Origin: UBA1479 sp964012715 | GTDB taxonomy: Bacteria > Pseudomonadota > Alphaproteobacteria > Rhodospirillales > Casp-alpha2 | DNA: 47,412 bases | Assembly (NCBI GenBank): GCA_964012715.1 | Contig: CAXGUG010000020.1 | Coordinates: 1 to 47,412 of the forward strand | Direction: 5' to 3' | Part shown: positions 1 through 8,197 of the stretch, in pieces | How the letters are laid out: every line of letters begins with the position of its first letter | Position numbering within the stretch: position 1 is the first letter of the stretch | Position numbers and translations under genes: made by a program | Notes under the pieces: model-generated | Told to the model about the DNA's origin: nothing | What the model saw: the letters and a program-made list of their open reading frames with translations, nothing else | The model's database searches: none

Positions 1-14
1 CTTGAAAGCAATCC

Positions 15-49
15 CCGGGGGCGGCGCGATGCATTCGCGGCGCCCCCGG
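15..49. terminator. Strong GC hairpin at the left edge
   Basis: The arms CCGGGGGCG (15-23) and CGCCCCCGG (41-49) are perfectly complementary, with a further CGCG/CGCG pairing inside. No T run follows on the plus strand, so this is only a candidate terminator for a gene left of the window, or a leader structure. Confidence 0.4.
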
Positions 50-70
50 ATTCCGGACGGTTCGGCACGG

Positions 71-124
71 TTGCTTTGGGGGTTCTTCTCTGGCTATTGT
101 GCGCTTGAGAGAATGCTAAAGCAT
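71..124 (+). promoter_or_regulatory. Candidate fabA promoter and operator-like palindrome
   Basis: TTGCTT (71-76) and TATTGT (95-100) are separated by 18 bp and resemble a sigma-70 promoter. Just downstream, ATGCTAAAGCAT (113-124) is a near-perfect inverted repeat in the position expected of an operator. No coding sequence is visible in 1-245, so this region is the likely control region of the fab genes. The binding protein is unknown. Confidence 0.35.
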
Positions 125-245
125 CAGGCCGTAACTGGTCTGGAACAAATAGAAACTTGAACGTGAAGCCGCGTTGCCAAAGGGGAATATCCACCACCGG
201 GGCGCGGCTGCCCAAAGGGAGGCGGGCAGGAATGGCCGCAAGCGC

Positions 246-758
246 GTGACCAAGAAAAACGCCTATTCCTATGACGATTTGATCTCCTGCGCGAAGGGGG
301 ACCTGTTCGGTCCCGGCAATGCGCAGCTGCCGATGCCGCCGATGCTGATGTTCGATCGCATCACGGCGATCCACGCAGACGGCGGGGCGAACGGCAAAGG
401 CTATGCCGAGGCCGAATTGGATATCAATCCGGACCTGTGGTTCTTCAAATGCCATTTCGAAGGCGACCCGGTAATGCCCGGTTGCCTGGGCCTTGATGCC
501 CTGTGGCAGTTGACCGGGTTCTTCCTGGGCTGGACCGGCGCGCCGGGCCGCGGCCGCGCACTCGGCGTCGGCAATGTGAAGTTCACCGAACAGGTTCAAC
601 CGGACGCCAAGTTGGTTCAGTACCGTATCGATATTCGCCGGGTTATGGCGCGCCAGATCACCCTGGGCATCGCCAATGGCGTGATGCTGGTCGACGGTAA
701 GGTCGCTTATGAGACCGAAGACTTGCGCGTAACCTTGTTTACCGACCCCGAAGGATAG
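246..758 (+). CDS. fabA: 3-hydroxydecanoyl-ACP dehydratase/isomerase FabA
   Basis: FabA dehydrates 3-hydroxyacyl-ACP and isomerises trans-2- to cis-3-decenoyl-ACP, the branch point to unsaturated fatty acids in the cytoplasm. The segment WFFKCHFEGDPVMPGCLGLD carries the catalytic His (in CHF) and Asp (in GLD) of the family. The reading frame is open back to a TTG at 174, but family homology begins at the GTG at 246 (VTKKNAYSYDDL). That start gives 170 residues, the usual FabA size, and follows a GGAGG at 219-223. The GTG overlaps the TGA of a five-codon ATG frame (232-249). It is followed 12 bp later by fabB, so the two are very probably cotranscribed. Confidence 0.93.
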   Translation: MTKKNAYSYDDLISCAKGDLFGPGNAQLPMPPMLMFDRITAIHADGGANGKGYAEAELDINPDLWFFKCHFEGDPVMPGCLGLDALWQLTGFFLGWTGAPGRGRALGVGNVKFTEQVQPDAKLVQYRIDIRRVMARQITLGIANGVMLVDGKVAYETEDLRVTLFTDPEG

Positions 759-770
759 TAAGAGAAGCCC

Positions 771-1991
771 ATGAGACGCGTCGTTGTGACCGGAATGGGA
801 ATTGTGTCGCCGATCGGCAATAACGTTGCCGAGGTGACGGACAGCCTGCGCGCTGGGCGCTCGGGCATTGTGTTTTGCCCTGAGTATGCGGAGCGGGGTT
901 TCCGTTCGCATGTTCATGGCGCGCCGCAGATCGATATGGACGAACTGATCGACCGCAAGCTGCGCCGCTTCATGGGGGATGGCGCGGCCTATGCCTATGT
1001 CGCCATGTCCGAAGCGATCAAGGATGCGGGCCTGTCCGAGGCCGAGGTGTCGAGCGAGCGCACGGGCCTGGTCATGGGATCCGGCGGGCCGTCGACCTCG
1101 GCGTTGATCGATGCCGCCGACACGGCGCGCAATCGCGGCGCCAAGCGAATCGGCCCCTATGCCGTGCCAAAGGCGATGTGTTCGACCGTTTCCGCCAACA
1201 TGGCGACGGCGTTCCACATGCGGGGCCTCAGCTATTCCATTTCCTCGGCCTGTTCGACCTCGGCCCATTGCATCGGCAATGCGTCGGAATTGATCCAATG
1301 GGGCAAGCAGGACGTGGTCGTCGCCGGTGGCGGCGAGGAACTGCATTGGTCGCTGACCGTGCTGTTCGACGCCATGGGTGCGCTGTCTTCCAAATACAAC
1401 GATACGCCGGACCGGGCATCGCGTCCGTTCGACGTCGACCGTGACGGCTTCGTCATCGCCGGCGGCGCCGGTGTGGTCGTGCTTGAAGAGCTGGAACACG
1501 CCAAGGCCCGTGGCGCCAAGATTTACGGCGAAGTCGTCGGCTATGGCGCGACCTCCGACGGTGTCGACATGGTTGCCCCTTCGGGCGAAGGCGCGCGGCG
1601 CTGCATGCGCATCGCGACCGAAGGCCTGGGCAATACCAAGGTCGATTACATCAATGCCCATGGCACCTCGACCCCGGCCGGGGATATGACCGAGCTGAAG
1701 GCGATCCAGGAAGTGTTCGGCGCGCATAAGCCGATGATTTCCTCGACCAAGTCGCTGACCGGCCATTCCCAGGGCGCGACCGGCGCGCATGAGGCGATTT
1801 ATTCGCTGATCATGCTCGACAACGATTTCGTCGCGGCCTCGGCCAATGTCGAAAACCTGGACCCGGAAGCGGGCGATGCGGAAATCGTCACCAAGCGTGT
1901 CGACAATGCGGGCCTGAACTGTGTGCTGTCCAACTCGTTCGGGTTCGGCGGCACCAACGCTACCCTGGCGTTTAAACGGCTAGAAGCATAA
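771..1991 (+). CDS. fabB: 3-oxoacyl-ACP synthase I FabB
   Basis: This is the condensing enzyme that elongates the cis-3-decenoyl-ACP made by FabA. The Cys-His-His triad is visible as SSACSTSAHCIG, NAHGTSTPAGD and TGHSQGATG, with the C-terminal GFGGTNA loop. At 406 residues it has the usual length. It lies between fabA and fabI in the same orientation. The pairing with fabA identifies it as FabB rather than FabF. Confidence 0.93.
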   Translation: MRRVVVTGMGIVSPIGNNVAEVTDSLRAGRSGIVFCPEYAERGFRSHVHGAPQIDMDELIDRKLRRFMGDGAAYAYVAMSEAIKDAGLSEAEVSSERTGLVMGSGGPSTSALIDAADTARNRGAKRIGPYAVPKAMCSTVSANMATAFHMRGLSYSISSACSTSAHCIGNASELIQWGKQDVVVAGGGEELHWSLTVLFDAMGALSSKYNDTPDRASRPFDVDRDGFVIAGGAGVVVLEELEHAKARGAKIYGEVVGYGATSDGVDMVAPSGEGARRCMRIATEGLGNTKVDYINAHGTSTPAGDMTELKAIQEVFGAHKPMISSTKSLTGHSQGATGAHEAIYSLIMLDNDFVAASANVENLDPEAGDAEIVTKRVDNAGLNCVLSNSFGFGGTNATLAFKRLEA

Positions 1992-2025
1992 CCGGGGCCG
2001 ACGCTGGTCCCGCAGGAGATTTCCC

Positions 2026-2886
2026 ATGAACGGCCCCGTTGACGGATCTGGCGTGCCCCCGCAGGACACCCCCGATACGACCCCTTTGCAATCGAACATC
2101 ATGGCGGGCCGTCGGGGCCTGATCCTGGGCGTCGCCAACGATCATTCGATCGCCTGGGGCATTGCCAAGACACTGCGCGAACACGGCGCGGAACTGGCCT
2201 TCACCTATCAGAACGAGGCCATCGCCAAGCGGGTCATGCCGCTGGCGGCGGAGCTTGGCTCCGACATCGTCCTGCCTTGCGAGGTCGAGGACCAGGCAAG
2301 CATCGATTCCGTGTTCGCCGAGCTGAAATCGCGTTGGGGCGGGGTGGATTTCGTTGTTCATGCCGTGGCCTATTCCGATAAGGAAGAGCTCAAGGGCAAG
2401 TATCTGAACACCTCGCGCGACAACTTCCTGCGCACCATGGACGTCAGCTGCTATTCGTTTACGGCCCTGGCCCGCGCGGCGGCCGAGATGATGGGCGAAG
2501 GCGGATCGCTGATTACCCTGACCTATACGGGTTCGACCCGGGTCATGCCGAACTACAACGTCATGGGTGTGGCCAAGGCGGCGCTGGAAGCCAGCGTCCG
2601 TTACCTGGCGGCCAACCTGGGCCCGCAGGGCATCCGGGTCAACGCGATTTCGGCCGGGCCGATGCGGACCCTGGCCGGCAGCGCCATCGGCGGCGCCCGT
2701 CACGTCTACAAATGGAACCAGCGCCACGCGCCGCTGAAGCGCACGGTCCGTCTGGAAGATGTCGGTGGGGCGGCGTTGTATTTGTTGTCCGATCTGGCCG
2801 CGGGGGTGACCGGCGAAGTCCATCATGTGGACTCGGGCTACAACATCATCGGCCTGCCGAACCCGGAAGATATGGTCGACGACTGA
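2026..2886 (+). CDS. fabI: Enoyl-ACP reductase FabI
   Basis: FabI is the NAD(P)H-dependent last step of each fatty-acid elongation cycle and the triclosan-target family. The N-terminal Rossmann region reads GLILGVANDHSIAWGIAK, and the catalytic Tyr-x6-Lys is seen in PNYNVMGVAKA with the upstream Tyr in LTYTGS. The ATG at 2026 has a clear GGAG ribosome site. It adds about 25 hydrophilic, Pro/Thr/Gly-rich residues before the usual family start MAGRRG (2101), which itself has no ribosome site. The extension is therefore probably real. It is the third gene of the fab group. Confidence 0.93.
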   Translation: MNGPVDGSGVPPQDTPDTTPLQSNIMAGRRGLILGVANDHSIAWGIAKTLREHGAELAFTYQNEAIAKRVMPLAAELGSDIVLPCEVEDQASIDSVFAELKSRWGGVDFVVHAVAYSDKEELKGKYLNTSRDNFLRTMDVSCYSFTALARAAAEMMGEGGSLITLTYTGSTRVMPNYNVMGVAKAALEASVRYLAANLGPQGIRVNAISAGPMRTLAGSAIGGARHVYKWNQRHAPLKRTVRLEDVGGAALYLLSDLAAGVTGEVHHVDSGYNIIGLPNPEDMVDD

Positions 2887-2946
2887 TCGGATTGCCGCGG
2901 GGTTTGAACCCGTGGCGGAAATCTGCTGAAAATCAGACCGATCAGC

Positions 2947-2964
2947 CCAGGCAATTTAGCCTGG
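2947..2964. terminator. Small hairpin after fabI
   Basis: CCAGGC (2947-2952) and GCCTGG (2959-2964) form a 6-bp stem with an AATTTA loop. A run of A, not T, follows on the plus strand. If it terminates fab transcription at all it is weak, and it may simply be part of the irr control region. Confidence 0.25.
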
Positions 2965-2983
2965 AAAAAACCTTATACATCTT

Positions 2984-3000
2984 TATATAACTATTCTAAT
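2984..3000. promoter_or_regulatory. Putative Irr-type operator (ICE-like) before irr
   Basis: The AT-rich segment 2984-3000 ends in TATTCTAAT and is an imperfect dyad. The same ATTCTAAT core recurs before the rubrerythrin gene (3588-3604). Irr proteins are known to bind AT-rich boxes containing TTCTAA/TTAGAA halves, so autoregulation is plausible. This is inference from two sites only. Confidence 0.4.
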
Positions 3001-3053
3001 TATTAATCGGGCGCTTCTTACGGCGCGCCGGCCATAACAAGGTATGCGATCGA

Positions 3054-3521
3054 ATGAACCAATTGCCCACGGCCAAACGGACCGACCATGTTGCGTCCGG
3101 TCATGAAGCCCGCCCCTTCAGCCAGATTCTGGACCTGTTGCGCGGCGCCGGGTTGCGGCCGACGCGCCAACGCATGGCCTTGGCGAAATTGTTGTTCGAA
3201 GGCGGCAATCGCCACCTGACCGCCGAAATGCTCCATGCCGAAGCCCAGGGCGCCCATGTCCGGGTTTCCCTGGCGACGGTTTACAACACGCTGCATCAAT
3301 TCCGCCGTGCCGGGTTGCTGCGGGAAATCGTGGTCGATTCCCAGCGCAGCTACTTCGACACGAACATGACCGATCATCACCATTTCTATTACGATCAGAC
3401 CGGCGACCTGGAAGATATTCCGGGCGATATGGTCGAAATCGCCGCCTTGCCGCCGACCCCGGCGGGCATGGCGGTATCGCGCATCGACGTGGTCGTGCGG
3501 GTCCGCCCCGAAGGCGACTGA
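3054..3521 (+). CDS. irr: Iron response regulator Irr (Fur family)
   Basis: Irr is the alphaproteobacterial Fur-family regulator that senses iron status through haem. The N-terminal winged helix includes LRPTRQR (34-40) and LATVYNTL (73-80). The HHH triplet at residues 108-110, in TDHHHFYYD, followed by LEDIP, is the Irr signature; HHH takes part in haem-dependent control in studied members. The N-terminal GCPWHD haem regulatory motif of Bradyrhizobium Irr is absent, as are the CxxC zinc motifs of Fur and PerR. Linkage of irr to fabA genes is familiar from rhizobia and Brucella. The following rubrerythrin gene may be a target. Confidence 0.85.
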   Translation: MNQLPTAKRTDHVASGHEARPFSQILDLLRGAGLRPTRQRMALAKLLFEGGNRHLTAEMLHAEAQGAHVRVSLATVYNTLHQFRRAGLLREIVVDSQRSYFDTNMTDHHHFYYDQTGDLEDIPGDMVEIAALPPTPAGMAVSRIDVVVRVRPEGD

Positions 3522-3587
3522 CCTTTCGGTCCATTCCTTCCCCGTGATAAGCGTCCGGCGGCGGTCGGATCGGCTTGCTATATCTAA

Positions 3588-3604
3588 ATTAAAACAATTC
3601 TAAT
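3588..3604. promoter_or_regulatory. Putative Irr-type operator before rubrerythrin
   Basis: ATTAAAACAATTCTAAT is an imperfect 17-bp palindrome that shares ATTCTAAT with the site upstream of irr. It lies immediately upstream of the candidate -35 box of the rubrerythrin promoter, a position suited to control by Irr or another Fur-family protein. Confidence 0.45.
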
Positions 3605-3605
3605 A

Positions 3606-3635
3606 TTGACAGCATTTGACTGTCAGGCCTACGCT
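3606..3635 (+). promoter_or_regulatory. Candidate rubrerythrin promoter with a second inverted repeat
   Basis: A consensus -35 TTGACA (3606-3611) is followed after 18 bp by TACGCT (3630-3635). A perfect dyad TGACAG-N7-CTGTCA (3607-3612 and 3620-3625) overlaps the -35 and the spacer, which suggests a second regulator besides Irr. The start of translation is about 50 bp downstream. Confidence 0.45.
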
Positions 3636-3685
3636 TTGCCTCCCAATAATCTTGTCCACCAAAACCAACCAAGGGAGTGCAAACC

Positions 3686-4102
<417 letters not shown>

Positions 4103-4118
4103 GGCAGGGTTCAGGCGC

Positions 4119-4145
4119 GGCGCGGACGGCTTCTTCGTCCGCGCC
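4119..4145 (+). terminator. Hairpin between rubrerythrin and the Fe-S gene
   Basis: GGCGCGGACG (4119-4128) and CGTCCGCGCC (4136-4145) form a perfect 10-bp stem with a 7-nt loop, 17 bp after the rubrerythrin stop. No U run follows directly. A second stem, GCGGGCG/CGCCCGC (4169-4175 and 4187-4193), lies before the next gene. They may stabilise the rubrerythrin message or partly stop transcription, giving more rubrerythrin than downstream products. Confidence 0.55.
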
Positions 4146-4295
4146 CGCTGATCTATGCCTTTTATCTTGCGGGCGGTCGCCGTTGGCGCCCGCTATGTGC
4201 GCAACGCCCTGTCCGCTTGTTAGATGCCGCCATATCGGTGCGCCGAGAAGTCGTCGGCGCGGCCCCCCGAAAGGCCTGCGATAAAGGGATGCCCC

Positions 4296-5636
4296 ATGAG
4301 CGAAGGAAGCCTTGAAGCGCCGATCCGCCACCCGTTGCCGTGGCAGGACCCGGAATTCTACGACGAACAGAAACTCGACGAAGAACTGCGCCGCGTCTTC
4401 GACATCTGTCACGGTTGCCGCCGCTGTTTCAATCTGTGTGACAGCTTCCCCCGCCTGTTCGATCTGATCGACGAGTCTGAATCGGGCGAACTGGACACCG
4501 TTTCCAGCGCCGATTTCAAACCCATCGTCGACGCCTGTACCCTTTGCGACATGTGCTTCATGACGAAGTGCCCCTATGTCCCCCCGCACGAATTCAATCT
4601 GGATTTCCCTCACTTGATGCTGCGCTACCGCGCCATCGAGCAGAAAAAGGGAATGATCCCCTTCGCTGCCCGCGAAATGACCAAGACCGACCGCAACGGC
4701 AAGCTGGCCGGCAGCATGTCGGGCGTCGTCAACTGGGCCTGCAAATGCGGAAACGGCGTGACCCGCCCGGCCATGGAAAGCCTGGCCGGGATCGACCGCG
4801 AAGCGAAATTGCCTGAATTCCACGGCAAAACCTTTATGGACGAGGCCAAAACACCGCCCGCCGTCGACGCAACGGCCCCGGCCCATGGGCGCAAGGCGGT
4901 GCTCTACGCCACCTGTTTCGCGAATTACAACAACCCGGCGATCGGGACCTCGGCGCAGGGCGTGCTCGCCCGTAACGGTGTCGAAACGGTTGCGGTCTAT
5001 CCGCGATGCTGCGGCATGCCCCAGTTGGAGCAGGGGGATATCGCCTCGGTCGCGGAAGCGGCGAAAGAAGTCGCCGCCGAGCTATGCCAGTGGATCGACA
5101 AAGGCTACGAGGTTATCGCCCTGGTGCCGTCCTGCGCCCTGATGATGAAATTCGAATGGCCGTTGATCCTGCCGGACGATGAGATGGTCAAGAAACTGGC
5201 GACCCATACCTCGGACATCACCGAATACATCGTCGATATTTCCAAGAAAGAAGGCCTCGCCCCGGGCATGAAGCCCTTGGCCGGGGGTATCACTGCTCAT
5301 ATCGCTTGCCATGCCCGCGCCCAGAATATGGGTCAAAAGGGTGCGGAGATGCTGAAGCTGGTGCCCGAAGCCGACGTCAAGGTGATCGAGCGCTGCTCCG
5401 GCCATGGCGGGTCCTGGGGCGTGACCAAGGAGTTCTTCAATGTCGCGCTGAAGGTCGGCAAGCCGGTCGCCCGTCAGGCGTCGAAGAACGAAACCCCCTA
5501 TGTCGTGTCCGAATGCCCCCTGGCCCGCGACCATATCGTCCAGGGAATGGAAAAGCTGGAAACCGACGTATCAGGCATCAACCACGCCCAACACCCGATC
5601 GAGCTGATGGCCATTGCCTACGGCCTTCGGGATTGA
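4296..5636 (+). CDS. Fe-S oxidoreductase, GlpC/heterodisulfide-reductase-like
   Basis: It resembles the GlpC/HdrD electron-transfer proteins. With the ATG at 4296 it has 446 residues. Two [4Fe-4S] ferredoxin motifs are seen: CHGCRRCFNLC (C38, C41, C44, C48) and CTLCDMCFMTKC (C81, C84, C87, C92). Two CCG-type repeats follow. The first is intact (C207, C238-C239-G, C280). The second is altered to CSGHGG, with C338, C367 and C407 around it. There are no membrane segments. The reading frame is open back to 4224, but that part has no family character. Lying between a rubrerythrin without rubredoxin and a DUF3501 gene, it is a reasonable candidate for the electron donor; this is inference. Confidence 0.8.
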   Translation: MSEGSLEAPIRHPLPWQDPEFYDEQKLDEELRRVFDICHGCRRCFNLCDSFPRLFDLIDESESGELDTVSSADFKPIVDACTLCDMCFMTKCPYVPPHEFNLDFPHLMLRYRAIEQKKGMIPFAAREMTKTDRNGKLAGSMSGVVNWACKCGNGVTRPAMESLAGIDREAKLPEFHGKTFMDEAKTPPAVDATAPAHGRKAVLYATCFANYNNPAIGTSAQGVLARNGVETVAVYPRCCGMPQLEQGDIASVAEAAKEVAAELCQWIDKGYEVIALVPSCALMMKFEWPLILPDDEMVKKLATHTSDITEYIVDISKKEGLAPGMKPLAGGITAHIACHARAQNMGQKGAEMLKLVPEADVKVIERCSGHGGSWGVTKEFFNVALKVGKPVARQASKNETPYVVSECPLARDHIVQGMEKLETDVSGINHAQHPIELMAIAYGLRD

Positions 5637-5656
5637 GTTGGCGAAAGAGGACCGGA

Positions 5657-6247
5657 ATGCCCCAAAAGCATGAACTGACCCCCGCCGATATCCTGCCGAT
5701 GGATGTCTATGGCCGTGAACGGGCCGAGCGGCGCAAGCGGATCACCGAGATCAAGCGTAACCGCCGCCTGTCCGTCGGCCCGGACGCCACGTTCTATTTC
5801 GAAAGCTACGACACCATGTTCCATCAGGTGCATGAGATGTTGTTCATCGAAAGGGGCGGGGAAGATCAAATCCCGGATGAACTATCGGCCTATAACCCTT
5901 TGATTCCCAAAGGCCGCGAATTGGTCTGCACCCTGATGTTCGAAATCGATGATCCAGTGCTCCGGGCCAGGTTCCTAAACGGTCTGGGTGGGGTCGAGGA
6001 AACAGTGCGATTTGAATTCGCCGGCGAAACGGTTTTGGGCGTGCCCGAGGCCGACGTCGATCGCACCACCGCCGACGGCAAGGCGTCGAGCGTGCAGTTC
6101 CTGCATTTTCCGTTCACCGATGCTCAGGTCGCGGCCTTTCGCGATCCGAACACCGAGGTCCAGCTTAAGATCGCCCATGAAAAATACGGGCATATCGCGA
6201 TCCTGCCCGATGCGGTCAAACAGGCGCTGGCCAGCGATTTCGACTGA
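5657..6247 (+). CDS. DUF3501 family protein
   Basis: A 196-residue soluble protein that I recognise as DUF3501, a family without an established function. The segment FESYDTMFHQVHEMLFIERG is its most characteristic part, rich in His, Glu and aromatic residues. There is no signal peptide, and the protein has a single Cys. The ATG at 5657 follows AAGAGG and lies 20 bp after the Fe-S gene, so the two are clearly cotranscribed. Rubrerythrin, a two-cluster Fe-S protein and DUF3501 occur together in other bacteria as far as I recall, which points to a shared role in peroxide or iron handling. Confidence 0.75.
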   Translation: MPQKHELTPADILPMDVYGRERAERRKRITEIKRNRRLSVGPDATFYFESYDTMFHQVHEMLFIERGGEDQIPDELSAYNPLIPKGRELVCTLMFEIDDPVLRARFLNGLGGVEETVRFEFAGETVLGVPEADVDRTTADGKASSVQFLHFPFTDAQVAAFRDPNTEVQLKIAHEKYGHIAILPDAVKQALASDFD

Positions 6248-6276
6248 ACGGTAGTGAAGCAGGGCGTTGAAGGGGG

Positions 6277-6843
6277 TTAGTCGAGGACTTCGTCCTTGCG
6301 CAGGCCCCAAATCTCGACGCGGCGGATCCATCCTTCGAACCCGGCGGCGCGCACCCGGCACCACCCGCCTTCCTGCGGGCAGGCGGCGATGCGGACGATC
6401 ACATCCGGTTCCAATCGGGCGATGGCGCGGGAATTGGCGTCGGGATCGGCGCGCAGCGTCCGCGTCCGGCCCAGGATGATGGCTGTGCGTTCGCTGTCCA
6501 GCATGGTTTGATGGACCCAACCCTGGGTGCCCTGGTGGTCGCGGACTTTGCGCCAGGTTTGGAATTCGGCAATCACCTCGATCGGCAGATGACGACGGCG
6601 GTAGACCCAATCGACCGGATATTGCACGCCGGGTCCGGACCGCATGTTGACTTCGCCCGCCCGGAGGCTGACATAGCGCGGTAGCGGCAGGCCCGAGGGC
6701 GCATTGGTCGCGGCGGCGCCCTGCGCGAAGGCTGGCCGCGGGCTCAGATACAACCCCGAAACGACCACGACCAACGCCAGGCATCCGGCCAGGGCGGCGA
6801 TGTAGATGGGTCGAAACAGGGCACGGGCGGAAGGCCGGGTCAT
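6277..6843 (-). CDS. Exported bacterial SH3-repeat protein
   Basis: A 188-residue protein that starts with MTRPSARALF, has one hydrophobic segment (about residues 13-33) and a likely cleavage site AFA-Q near 40. It is therefore periplasmic or anchored by that segment. Two SH3b-like repeats follow. The first has VNMRSGPGVQYPVDWVYRR and ends GWVHQTML; the second starts near TRTLRADPDANS and ends GFEGWIRR. Such repeats usually bind cell-wall components. The frame is open further upstream (to 6930), but the ATG at 6843 gives the proper signal peptide. It is divergent from the dehydrogenase at 7128. Confidence 0.75.
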   Translation of the reverse strand: MTRPSARALFRPIYIAALAGCLALVVVVSGLYLSPRPAFAQGAAATNAPSGLPLPRYVSLRAGEVNMRSGPGVQYPVDWVYRRRHLPIEVIAEFQTWRKVRDHQGTQGWVHQTMLDSERTAIILGRTRTLRADPDANSRAIARLEPDVIVRIAACPQEGGWCRVRAAGFEGWIRRVEIWGLRKDEVLD

Positions 6844-7127
6844 GCGTCCTCTCGGGGTCCTGGGGTGCGGTTTCGGGGGTCTTGCCCCCGCCGCGCCGGT
6901 CCAATCGGCTCTCCTGGGACTTATCGCCATCCCGCTTCAGGCCGTCAAGGCCCTTGCCCGGATCGGGCCTTGGCTCGGCGCTTATTGAAACCTCTCTGGA
7001 CAAGCCGCCGCGTTAGTTGCTAGAGCGCTCTGCGCCTTATCTTTTTATTCGTCGGAAACCACGGTTAGAACACTTCAAACCGGCGGTGAAACGCTCTAAG
7101 GTCTCGTGGAACGGAGACATACCAGCC
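6844..7127. promoter_or_regulatory. Divergent intergenic region
   Basis: This 284-bp gap should hold both divergent promoters. It contains mutually exclusive stems AAGGCCC/GGGCCTT (6947-6953 and 6965-6971) and GCCCG/CGGGC, plus a perfect palindrome AGAGCGCTCT (7022-7031). No gene or known RNA is recognised. Confidence 0.3.
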
Positions 7128-8114
7128 ATGCCGAACAAGAAGCCCCGCGTCGTCGTCACCCGCAAGCTGCCGGACGCCATCGAAACCCGAATGATGGAAC
7201 TGTTCGACGTCCAGTTGAACCTGGACGATCAGCCCATGACCAAGGCGCAGTTGATCGACGCCGTGGCCAAGGCCGATGTCCTGGTGCCGACGGTGACCGA
7301 CCGCATCGACGCCGCGATCATGGCCAAGGCCGGTGAGAACCTGCGCCTGATCGCCAACTACGGCGCCGGCGTCGACCATATCGACATGGCCAGCGCCCGC
7401 CAGCGCGGCATTACCGTGACCAATACGCCGGACGTTCTGACCGAAGACACCGCCGACATGACGATGGCCCTGTTCCTGGCCGTGTCGCGCCGCATCGCCG
7501 AGGGCGAGCGGGTCATGCGCGCGGGCGAATGGTCCGGCTGGGCCCCGACCTGGATGCTCGGCCACCGCATCAACGGCAAGCGTTTGGGCATCATCGGCAT
7601 GGGCCGTATCGGCCGCGCCGTGGCGCGCCGCGCCCGTGGCTTCGGCATGGCCGTGCATTACCACAACCGCAAGCGCGTGCATGAAGACGTCGAAACCGAA
7701 TTGGAAGCAACCTATTGGGAAAGCCTGGACCAGATGTTGGCCCGGGTCGACTTGGTCTCGATCAACTGCCCGCACACACCCGCGACCTATCACTTGTTGT
7801 CGGCGCGTCGCCTGCAGTTGCTGCAGCCCCATAGCATTATCGTCAACACCGCGCGTGGCGAAGTGATCGACGAAAACGCCCTGACCCGGATGCTCGAAGC
7901 GGGCGAAATCGCCGGCGCGGGCCTGGATGTGTTCGAACACGAACCGGCGGTCAACCCGAAGCTGCTGGCGCTGGAAAACGCGGTTCTGCTGCCGCACCTG
8001 GGCAGCGCCACGGTCGAGGGCCGCATCGACATGGGTGAAAAGGTGCTGATCAACATCAAGACCTTCGTCGATGGGCACAAGCCGCCGGACCGCGTCCTGG
8101 GCGACGTGTTCTGA
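7128..8114 (+). CDS. D-isomer 2-hydroxyacid dehydrogenase (glyoxylate/hydroxypyruvate reductase type)
   Basis: A 328-residue NAD(P)-dependent dehydrogenase. The Rossmann motif GMGRIGRAVARRARGFG is followed by an HNR segment, the catalytic Arg in NTARGEVID, a Glu in the FEHEP region, and the His in LPHLGSAT. This resembles glyoxylate/D-glycerate reductases (GyaR/GhrB) most closely, but the exact substrate cannot be read. The ATG at 7128 follows GGAACGGAG. An in-frame ATG lies at 7017 with no homology between the two. Confidence 0.85.
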   Translation: MPNKKPRVVVTRKLPDAIETRMMELFDVQLNLDDQPMTKAQLIDAVAKADVLVPTVTDRIDAAIMAKAGENLRLIANYGAGVDHIDMASARQRGITVTNTPDVLTEDTADMTMALFLAVSRRIAEGERVMRAGEWSGWAPTWMLGHRINGKRLGIIGMGRIGRAVARRARGFGMAVHYHNRKRVHEDVETELEATYWESLDQMLARVDLVSINCPHTPATYHLLSARRLQLLQPHSIIVNTARGEVIDENALTRMLEAGEIAGAGLDVFEHEPAVNPKLLALENAVLLPHLGSATVEGRIDMGEKVLINIKTFVDGHKPPDRVLGDVF

Positions 8115-8150
8115 TCGGCGGCCACCGTCGTCCTGTGCCTTTCGGGGCGG

Positions 8151-8182
8151 CCTGATCCGACATCAGCCTGATTAGACATCAG
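8151..8182 (+). repeat. Tandem 16-bp palindromic repeat upstream of pabB
   Basis: CCTGATCCGACATCAG (8151-8166) is followed without a gap by CCTGATTAGACATCAG (8167-8182), a 14/16 match. Each unit contains the dyad CTGAT-N5-ATCAG. The array ends directly at the AAAGG ribosome site (8183-8187) of pabB. It could be a double operator or two leader hairpins. Confidence 0.6.
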
Positions 8183-8197
8183 AAAGGCCGCGCCGCC

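Noticed and set aside
1972..2826. 284-codon open frame on the minus strand opposite fabI
   Set aside because: It lies antisense to fabI; its composition is that of a complement frame and no motif is visible.
2895..2918. tRNA T-arm-like sequence GGGGTTTGAACCC after fabI
   Set aside because: No cloverleaf can be drawn around it; it is a short isolated self-complementary stretch.
4155..4223. 22-codon frame between rubrerythrin and the Fe-S gene
   Set aside because: It has no ribosome site and runs through the 4169-4193 hairpin; it is more likely non-coding.
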